Source: Acidimicrobiaceae bacterium (GTDB taxonomy: Bacteria > Actinomycetota > Acidimicrobiia > Acidimicrobiales > UBA8592). Taken from it: a stretch of DNA of 5,762 nt. The translations under genes and the position numbers were made by a program. A model generated the notes under the pieces. That model had not been told where the DNA came from, searched no databases, and worked only from the letters and a program-made list of their open reading frames with translations. How positions within the stretch are numbered: position 1 is the stretch's first letter; the number at the start of each line of letters is the position of its first letter. The stretch lies in contig PBPU01000021.1 of the NCBI GenBank assembly GCA_002724825.1, positions 1 through 5,762 of the forward strand, written 5' to 3'. Positions 1-4,779 of the stretch are shown here, one piece after another.

Positions 1-132
1 ATTTGCATTATGTACTTCCTTCCAAGCTTTGTGGCTATCAATATTAAAAGCGTCAAGCGTACCAATAGCTACAACGCATAGATCGATTAATCCGTCAACA
101 ATTTCTTCACTATCTTTGTTTTCGAATGCCTT
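1..132 (-). CDS. MazG-like nucleotide pyrophosphohydrolase, C-terminal fragment (partial at both ends)
   Basis: The minus strand is open from 180 to the left edge. It reads ...KAFENKDSEEIVDGLIDL, then CVVAIGTLDAFNIDSHKAWK, then EVHNAN at the edge. The EIVDGLID segment matches the ExxD metal-binding helix of all-alpha NTP pyrophosphatases (MazG-like), and the GTLDAF...KAW.EVH.AN tail is typical of phage-encoded members; this is family recognition from memory, without a search. Such enzymes hydrolyse (d)NTPs to NMP and pyrophosphate. The upstream EExxE helix that should lie just before KAFEN is absent. The residues there (HSNPT) are the antisense of the CoA-transferase gene, so the fragment probably ends near 118-135. 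No ATG or GTG lies in frame; a TTG at 171 is the only possible start and sits in foreign sequence. G+C of positions 1-120 is 36%, lower than the rest. Fragment identity is fairly sure; whether it is expressed is doubtful. Confidence 0.6.
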
Positions 133-147
133 GACGGTTGGGTTCGA

Positions 148-1776
148 ATGGTTATCTTGAGTCCTAGACAATGGGAGTCGCTATGGGACTGGATGGGTAA
201 CCCTGAGGCATTTGGAGATAAAGAATTCTGGTCTCAGGTAGGCAACAGGATCATGAATGCCGATGTTCTGAATCCTGCATACGAGGAATTCTTCGCAGAT
301 AAACGAATGCTAGACATCTGCGTTGAGGGTCAGAATCGCGGTATTGTCGTTACGCCTTTACTCAAAACGGATGAAGTACTTAATGATCCTCACCTACAAG
401 AACGAGGCACCTTTACTGAAGTTGAATTGGCTAGCGGCGAAATTGGAAGGATTGCCTCAGGGTTTTTCGAGCTTGATGGTTCAAGGCATGGCTTTACGTC
501 GCGTGCTCCTAAGTTAGGGGAACATAACGGATTCGCTTTTACTAGCGACCGAATTGAACGCAAAAAATCCGTCGAGGAAATTGAGCTGCCTCTAACTGGA
601 GTACGTGTCCTTGATTTTGGTATTGGAGGTGTAGGTGTAGAGACGTCAAGGCTTTTAGGCGAATATGGCGCTGATGTAATAAAGGTTGAAAGTCGAACAT
701 ATCCGGATTTTATTCGGCTAGTAGCATTAAGCGAGACGTCTCCTTCATTCGCTTCTTCCTCTCGGAGTAAGAGAAGCTTCGGCTGCAATGTTAAGACTGA
801 GGAAGGGCTAGAAATAATAAAGAAGCTTCTAGAAAAATCTGATGTCCTAGTTGAAAATAGTGCCAGTGGTGTTATGGATTCGCTGGGATTAGGTTTTGAA
901 ACGTTAAAACTTATTAATCCAGAGATCGTTATGGTTAGTAGCCAACTGGTTGGTTCTAGCGGCCCAAATAGTCATTGGACCGGATATGGGCCCACAACGC
1001 AAACTTACGGCGGACTCTTACACCTTTGGGATTATGATGATGATGATCCGCCAGCTACAAATGGCACGATTTTTCCAGATCACGCCGCTGGAAGGCTATG
1101 CGCTCTTGCTGGTATCTCCGCTTTGATAGGACGGGAGACTCAAAGTAGCCCCACCCACACAGAAGTGGCTCAGGTCGAGGTGGTTGTAAACATAATCGCA
1201 GAACAGCTATTAAAAGAAGATTTAGCTTCTGGATCTACAGGACCTAAAGGAAACTTCCACCCGCAACGTTTCCCTCGTGGGCCTTATCAATGTGCAGGTG
1301 AGGAACAATGGGTGGTTATTTCAATTGAAACAACCTCACAGTGGCAGGCTCTCGTAAATGCTATGGGGTCCCCAGAGTGGGCAGAGCAAGAAATTCTAAG
1401 CACGCTAGAAGGCCGAATGGAAAATACAGAACTCATTAACAATAATCTTTCACAATGGGTTGGAAGCCAAAACCGTGACGATGTCTTTCATATCTTGCAG
1501 AAAGCTGGTGTTCCATGTGGACCGATGCTAGTTGGTATGGAGATGCTCGATAACATCCACTTATGCGCACGAGGCTGGAATCTCGAAATCGATCAACCTG
1601 GTGTTGGATATATGAAACTAGAAGGACCGGCTTGGGAGAGTGAGACTATGGGGGGACCGTTGACATTCCCCTCTCCTGACTTGGCTGAACATACGGTTGA
1701 AATCGCTAACGAAATTCTCAAAATGGATAGTGCTACTATTGAAAATCTGATTGAGCGTGGGATACTCGAAATTTAA
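148..1776 (+). CDS. Tandem-domain class III CoA-transferase (CaiB/BaiF family), N-terminally truncated
   Basis: The family moves CoA from an acyl-CoA donor to a carboxylic acid through an aspartyl-CoA thioester. Residues 1 to about 130 are the C-terminal lobe of a first CoA-transferase domain (SPRQWESLWDWMGNPE, then NRGIVVTPLL and LNDPHLQERGTF). Residues 149-540 form a complete second domain: LTGVRVLDFG, LLGEYGADVIKVE, the catalytic-type aspartate D311 in PDHAAG, the GN.HP..FP.GPYQC segment (368-382), and a C-terminal lobe with AGVPCGPML (453-461). Intact tandem proteins are usually about 800 residues, so roughly 250-280 N-terminal residues, including the first domain's active-site aspartate, are missing. 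ATG 148 is probably not the native start: the frame is open back to 91 and CLDGWVR (codons 124-144) just before it still looks like family sequence. The stops at 79 and 88 lie in the MazG-like fragment. A run of four GAT codons (1036-1047) gives a DYDDDDPP loop. The stop is 30 nt before the crotonase gene, so the two are probably co-transcribed. Confidence 0.85.
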   Translation: MVILSPRQWESLWDWMGNPEAFGDKEFWSQVGNRIMNADVLNPAYEEFFADKRMLDICVEGQNRGIVVTPLLKTDEVLNDPHLQERGTFTEVELASGEIGRIASGFFELDGSRHGFTSRAPKLGEHNGFAFTSDRIERKKSVEEIELPLTGVRVLDFGIGGVGVETSRLLGEYGADVIKVESRTYPDFIRLVALSETSPSFASSSRSKRSFGCNVKTEEGLEIIKKLLEKSDVLVENSASGVMDSLGLGFETLKLINPEIVMVSSQLVGSSGPNSHWTGYGPTTQTYGGLLHLWDYDDDDPPATNGTIFPDHAAGRLCALAGISALIGRETQSSPTHTEVAQVEVVVNIIAEQLLKEDLASGSTGPKGNFHPQRFPRGPYQCAGEEQWVVISIETTSQWQALVNAMGSPEWAEQEILSTLEGRMENTELINNNLSQWVGSQNRDDVFHILQKAGVPCGPMLVGMEMLDNIHLCARGWNLEIDQPGVGYMKLEGPAWESETMGGPLTFPSPDLAEHTVEIANEILKMDSATIENLIERGILEI

Positions 1777-1806
1777 AAATATCAATCTCAGATGGTTTAA
1801 GGCCCA

Positions 1807-2589
1807 ATGACGGAAAACCCAAACGGTTACATACATACAGATCAAACTGGCCACATAGGGTGGTTAACGATATCCAATCCGGACAACCGTAATGCTATGA
1901 ATTTTTCTATGTATCAGATGATGCCTGCAGCTATTAAGGAACTAACCGACGCAGATGTTCGGGTAATTGTTGTACGAGGGCAAGGTGAAGAGGCATTTGG
2001 GGCGGGGTCAGATATTTCAGAGTTCTCAAATCTTCGGCGGAGAGAAAATGCGGGTGCTTACGATATCGCAGAATTGGATGCCCACAAGGCTATCGAGAAT
2101 GCTCCCATTCCAACTATTGCGATGATTCATGGAGCTTGTCGCGGAGGTGGACTTGCTATCGCATTAGCATGTGATCTTAGATTTGCTAGTGAGAAAGCTA
2201 ACTTTGCAGTACCCCCTGCAAAACTTGGCATTGCGTTCCCGCATGCCGCTTTAGAGTCGCTGACTGAGGTCATCGGACCTGCTCATGCAAAACACTTAGT
2301 TCTTACCGCAACGACTATTAATTCATCTGAAGCATACCGGATTGGTTTGATCCATGGAGTCAGCGAAAAATCGCAACTTAAAGAAGCTGTCCACTCTCTT
2401 GCCACTCAAATATGCAAATTAGCACCTAAAACTCTGCTAGCAGCAAAAACTAGTTTTGCTTATTTAGCTGGGAAAGCTACCGCTGATGAGGTCAAGGCAG
2501 CAACGGATGACTGCTATGAAAGCGACGATTATCTAGAAGGTATAGCTGCCTTTATGGAAAAACGTAGTCCTAACTTTGATGGCACTTGA
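1807..2589 (+). CDS. Enoyl-CoA hydratase/isomerase (crotonase) family protein lacking both classical Glu residues
   Basis: At 260 residues this has normal crotonase length. The fold signature is clear: LTISNPDNRNAMN (20-32), the first oxyanion-hole segment AFGAGSDI (63-70), the second HGACRGGGLAIALACDLRFA (108-127), and FAVPPAKLGIAFP (133-145). The family binds acyl-CoA thioesters and stabilises an enolate. In rat mitochondrial enoyl-CoA hydratase, Glu144 and Glu164 carry out hydration; by motif alignment these positions are Ala117 and Pro137 here. Ordinary syn-hydration is therefore unlikely, and an isomerase, decarboxylase, hydrolase or other crotonase reaction is possible. The enzyme should be cytosolic and oligomeric. 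An AAGG (1799-1802) sits only 4 nt before the ATG, a rather close ribosome site. It lies 30 nt after the CoA-transferase and 46 nt before the EthD-like gene, which supports one acyl-CoA operon. The family is certain; the reaction and substrate are not. Confidence 0.9.
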   Translation: MTENPNGYIHTDQTGHIGWLTISNPDNRNAMNFSMYQMMPAAIKELTDADVRVIVVRGQGEEAFGAGSDISEFSNLRRRENAGAYDIAELDAHKAIENAPIPTIAMIHGACRGGGLAIALACDLRFASEKANFAVPPAKLGIAFPHAALESLTEVIGPAHAKHLVLTATTINSSEAYRIGLIHGVSEKSQLKEAVHSLATQICKLAPKTLLAAKTSFAYLAGKATADEVKAATDDCYESDDYLEGIAAFMEKRSPNFDGT

Positions 2590-2624
2590 TTCCAGCTTCT
2601 GATAATAATGAAATGAGAAAATGT

Positions 2625-2630
2625 AAGGAG
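2625..2630 (+). promoter_or_regulatory. Shine-Dalgarno site of the EthD-like gene
   Basis: AAGGAG stands 5 nt before ATG 2636, the strongest ribosome-binding site on the plus strand of this window. It fixes the start of the 267-residue protein and suggests that the gene is initiated independently rather than by coupling to the crotonase gene 46 nt upstream. Confidence 0.7.
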
Positions 2631-2635
2631 ATCAC

Positions 2636-3439
2636 ATGAACGAATACCCCGTACGAGCAGGGAGTATGCTTTACACGCTCGTCGACCCAAATAGAGGATA
2701 CGAGGTTGAATACAACCGATGGTATGAGCGGGATCATTTTTATGCTGGGTGCCTTATCGGTCCGTGGCTTTTTGCGGGAAAGCGCTGGGTCGCAACACGA
2801 GAACTAAAGGATTTGAGGTTCCCGCATCACAGTAATGTTGCTACCCCGACTGACCGAGGGTCTTATCTGGCAACTTATTTCGTTTTAGAGGGGAAACACG
2901 ATGAACATTTTAAGTGGGCAGCCGAACAAGTATGGAATCTCTATGCAAATGACCGGGGCTTTCCCGAACGGCAACACGCACATACCGTTATGTTTAACTC
3001 TCCGTGGGCTTATTACAGAGATGATGATCCTGTCCCAATCGAACTCTCCTTCGACCACCCATATAAAGGGCTTGGGAATATCTTCATAGATCGCTCTGAA
3101 GGAGCTACAGAAGATGAGTTACGGGATTTTATCGAAACAAAGGCTTTACCATCCATCATGTCTTCAGGGTCCCCAATAGCCTCTTGTGTGAATTGGAAGC
3201 CTATCCCTCGAAACGATGATATTGACGGAAATGCTCCAATGGACCTTGGTTCACCTACTGGAAATGATGAGCGTACCAATCAGATGTTCTTTCTTGAAGA
3301 TGACCCGCGTAACGTATGGGATCTCTTTCATAGTTATGCAAATTCAATTAGTGAATCAGGTCTCGCAACTGTATCGCTAGCGGCACCATTCATTCCAACT
3401 ATCGTCGGAACTGATATCTACACAGATCAACTCTGGTAA
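2636..3439 (+). CDS. EthD-like dimeric alpha/beta-barrel protein with two ferredoxin-like halves
   Basis: At 267 residues this is about twice the length of a single EthD-type domain. The first half opens with a strand and the helix YNRWYERDHF (26-35), the usual N-terminal signature of EthD/dimeric alpha-beta barrel proteins, followed by GPWLFAGKRWVATRELK (42-58). The second half repeats the plan: LGNIFIDRSEGATEDELRDF (146-165) with ALPSI after it, then a strand near 184-189 and the terminal motif PFIPTIVGTDIYTDQLW (251-267), which I associate with actinobacterial hypothetical proteins. There is no signal peptide or membrane segment, so it should be cytosolic. Proteins of this fold include small monooxygenases, cyclases, dehydratases and pure binding proteins. 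The position after CoA-transferase and crotonase genes suggests a role in breaking down a cyclic or polycyclic acid, but that is inference. No catalytic residue can be named with confidence. Confidence 0.65.
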   Translation: MNEYPVRAGSMLYTLVDPNRGYEVEYNRWYERDHFYAGCLIGPWLFAGKRWVATRELKDLRFPHHSNVATPTDRGSYLATYFVLEGKHDEHFKWAAEQVWNLYANDRGFPERQHAHTVMFNSPWAYYRDDDPVPIELSFDHPYKGLGNIFIDRSEGATEDELRDFIETKALPSIMSSGSPIASCVNWKPIPRNDDIDGNAPMDLGSPTGNDERTNQMFFLEDDPRNVWDLFHSYANSISESGLATVSLAAPFIPTIVGTDIYTDQLW

Positions 3440-3450
3440 CACTGCCGGGT

Positions 3451-4233
3451 TTAGGATTCGTAACTCTCCCACCAAATATCGAGCTCTTTTTCTGTATTCT
3501 CTTTATCTAAATCTGGGTTGTTCCGTTTTAATTCTAGAAGGAATTTCAAGGCTTGCCCGACTCTTGGGCCAGGGCCTACCGAAAAGCGCTGCATAATTTC
3601 CTGCCCATCTAGTAGTGGCCTTTCTGCAGATTTTCTCTCTTCGTCAGCGAGTTCTCCTATCCGGCGTTCCAAATCGTCAACATGATGATGGATCTCAAGA
3701 TGGATCCGCTCGTGACGAGAAGTACAGTCTGAGCGAACAAGGTCGTTTAGTTTTCCTAAAAGGTGTCCAGCATCCCTCGCATATCTTCGGACAGCCGAAT
3801 CACCCCAACCTTGTGCATATCCTTTGAACCTCCCCGAAAGTCGGACTAGTTCAGAAACATCTCCGATAACTTCCTCTGGGTATTCGAGTTGACGGAGCCG
3901 CTTTCGCGTTATTTTCGCCCCGACAGCCTCATGGTGGCGGAAAGTAACTCCTCCATCGTGGATCCTTCGCGTAGCAGGTTTACCAATGTCGTGAAATAGT
4001 GCTGCCAGGCGAAGAACTAAGTCAGGTGTTGTTTTTGCTGTTACAGCAATAGTGTGCGAAAGGACTTCTTTATGCCGATGAATAGGGTCTTGTTCAAGTC
4101 GAAGAGCAGGAAGCTCAGGGACTATCTTGTCTGCTAAACCACTGTCAACAAAATTCCAAAGCGCTCCAGATACATCGTCATCCATTAAGACAGTATTAAG
4201 AGTTTCTCGCTGCTCTTTGACGCTGAGTTCCAT
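3451..4233 (-). CDS. Stand-alone HD-domain phosphohydrolase, equivalent to the C-terminal half of actinobacterial PcnA
   Basis: The 260 residues run parallel to the second half of actinobacterial CCA tRNA nucleotidyltransferase: DSGLADKIVPELPALRLEQD (30-49), HRHKEVLSHT (52-61), LRLAALFHDIGKPATRR (74-90), TFRHHEAVGAKITRKRLR (97-114) and DLVRSDCTSR (164-173). HD-superfamily metal ligands are visible as H60, H81-D82, H100/H101 and D169. PcnA proteins are normally about 480 residues; the nucleotidyltransferase and tRNA-binding half is absent. No remnant lies upstream, because the frame meets a stop at 4267-4269, inside the antisense of rpmG. ATG 4233 is the only ATG, GTG or TTG in the open stretch before the first conserved motif. 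No Shine-Dalgarno is visible in the 20 nt after the rpmG stop, so translation may be coupled to rpmG. CCA addition is not expected; a metal-dependent phosphohydrolase acting on 2',3'-cyclic ends or nucleotides is plausible for the HD part. The family is sure; the separate function is unknown. Confidence 0.8.
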   Translation of the reverse strand: MELSVKEQRETLNTVLMDDDVSGALWNFVDSGLADKIVPELPALRLEQDPIHRHKEVLSHTIAVTAKTTPDLVLRLAALFHDIGKPATRRIHDGGVTFRHHEAVGAKITRKRLRQLEYPEEVIGDVSELVRLSGRFKGYAQGWGDSAVRRYARDAGHLLGKLNDLVRSDCTSRHERIHLEIHHHVDDLERRIGELADEERKSAERPLLDGQEIMQRFSVGPGPRVGQALKFLLELKRNNPDLDKENTEKELDIWWESYES

Positions 4234-4253
4234 GCCGATGGCGGAGAAGGACG

Positions 4254-4421
4254 CTACTTCTCTTCCTTAAAGATTACATGCTTTCGCGCTATCGGATCAT
4301 ATTTCCGAAGTTCAATACGGTCTCTAGTGTTGACCTTATTTTTGTTAGTCACGTACGTATACCCAGTTCCGGCAGTTGACTTAAGTTTAATAACAGGGCG
4401 TTTATCGCTTCCGGCTGGCAT
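4254..4421 (-). CDS. rpmG: 50S ribosomal protein L33 (zinc-ligand-free type)
   Basis: This 55-residue protein begins MPAGSDKRPVIKLKSTAGTG, continues with YTYVTNKNKVNTRDRIELRK, and ends YDPIARKHVIFKEEK. The KSTAGTGYTYVT and LRKYDP..RKHV elements are diagnostic of L33 of the large ribosomal subunit. It contains no cysteine, so it is the C-minus form that does not bind zinc. The ATG directly follows the TAA of rpmB, with no base between, and a purine-rich AAGG (complement of 4427-4430) lies 5 nt before it inside the end of rpmB. This is strong evidence for co-transcription and coupled translation. In actinobacteria, C-minus L28/L33 pairs are often Zur-regulated paralogs; in proteobacteria such as E. 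coli the same pair is the only copy. The window alone cannot say which applies here. Confidence 0.95.
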   Translation of the reverse strand: MPAGSDKRPVIKLKSTAGTGYTYVTNKNKVNTRDRIELRKYDPIARKHVIFKEEK

Positions 4422-4658
4422 TTAAACCTTCTCTCCTCGTCGCCGCATATCAGCGAGGACACTTTCAATTCCATTCTTATTGATAGTCTTTATGCCTTTG
4501 GCGCTCACAGTAAGTTTTACCCATCGCTTCTCACTCGGTACCCAGAACTTCTTCACTTGGACATTAGGGTTCCATCGACGTCTTGTTTTCCTATGCGAGT
4601 GGGAAACATTATTTCCAAAAGCTGGTTTTCTTCCGGTTACTTGGCAAATCCTTGACAT
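4422..4658 (-). CDS. rpmB: 50S ribosomal protein L28
   Basis: This 78-residue protein has the L28 hallmarks: MSRICQVTGRKPAFGNNVSH at the N-terminus, then HRKTRRRWNPNVQ, WVPSEKRWVKLTVSAKGIKT, and the end LADMRRRGEKV. It is a basic, RNA-binding component of the large ribosomal subunit and has the usual length. Only one cysteine (C5) is present, so the zinc-ribbon pairs of C-plus L28 are lacking. It is the first gene of a minus-strand unit rpmB-rpmG-HD protein. There is no good Shine-Dalgarno in the expected window before ATG 4658 (the nearest AGGA is about 15 nt away). A TAGAAT hexamer ends 6 nt upstream, which would fit a leaderless transcript. The alternative that this is a zinc-starvation paralog rather than the housekeeping copy remains open. 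Confidence 0.96.
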   Translation of the reverse strand: MSRICQVTGRKPAFGNNVSHSHRKTRRRWNPNVQVKKFWVPSEKRWVKLTVSAKGIKTINKNGIESVLADMRRRGEKV

Positions 4659-4664
4659 AAGTTG

Positions 4665-4670
4665 ATTCTA
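4665..4670 (-). promoter_or_regulatory. Possible -10 element of rpmB (leaderless initiation)
   Basis: On the minus strand TAGAAT, a 5/6 match to TATAAT, is separated from the rpmB ATG by 6 nt. This spacing would put the transcription start at or next to the A of ATG, as in the leaderless mRNAs common in actinobacteria. No TTGACA-like -35 is seen at the right distance, so this is only a suggestion. Confidence 0.35.
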
Positions 4671-4766
4671 ACAATCCTGTGAAAGTTCCCCTACCCTCTG
4701 AAGATCTTTCTGTATGGGCCGACATTCTAAACAGGTTCAATGAATGTACAGTTAACGGGTAGTAAC

Positions 4767-4771
4767 AAGGA
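4767..4771 (+). promoter_or_regulatory. Shine-Dalgarno site of the M23/FG-GAP gene
   Basis: AAGGA lies 8 nt before ATG 4780. It supports this start, which also gives a complete signal peptide with basic N-region. Confidence 0.7.
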
Positions 4772-4779
4772 CTTCAGAG

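Larger units (their letters stand above)
4659..4779. promoter_or_regulatory. Divergent intergenic region between rpmB and the M23/FG-GAP gene
   Basis: These 121 nt must hold the promoters of both divergent genes. For rpmB the best signal is TAGAAT on the minus strand (4665-4670). For the peptidase gene a TACAGT (4747-4752) fits the TAnnnT pattern, but no convincing -35 lies 17 nt upstream. I found no clear palindromic Zur-like operator, hairpin terminator or tRNA. Confidence 0.5.

Noticed and set aside
2..160. Plus-strand open frame at the left edge as a gene end
   Set aside because: Its Ser/Leu-rich translation has no motif and is the antisense of the MazG-like fragment.
390..788. 132-codon open frame on the minus strand
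   Set aside because: It lies fully antisense to well-conserved CoA-transferase sequence, is Ser/Pro/Arg-rich and shows no recognisable motif.
1036..1047. Four tandem GAT codons as a functional repeat
   Set aside because: The run is short and encodes an acidic loop in a known protein, so nothing suggests more than a simple codon run.
1618..1854. 78-codon minus-strand frame over the CoA-transferase/crotonase boundary
   Set aside because: It is antisense to the ends of two confident genes, and no domain or ribosome site supports it.
3013..3279. 88-codon minus-strand frame inside the EthD-like gene
   Set aside because: It is a low-complexity Ser-rich shadow of the second EthD-like half.
3615..3827. 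70-codon plus-strand frame inside the HD-domain gene
   Set aside because: It is antisense to conserved PcnA-like sequence and has no family resemblance.
4234..4421. Remnant of the PcnA nucleotidyltransferase half upstream of the HD gene
   Set aside because: The in-frame upstream sequence reaches a stop after 11 codons, and the region is fully used by intact rpmG and rpmB. No NTase motif is visible.
4659..4779. Possible tRNA gene or Zur operator between rpmB and the peptidase gene
   Set aside because: GGTTCAATG at 4734 recalls a T-loop, but no acceptor or anticodon arm can be folded around it. No AT-rich palindrome of Zur-box type was found.
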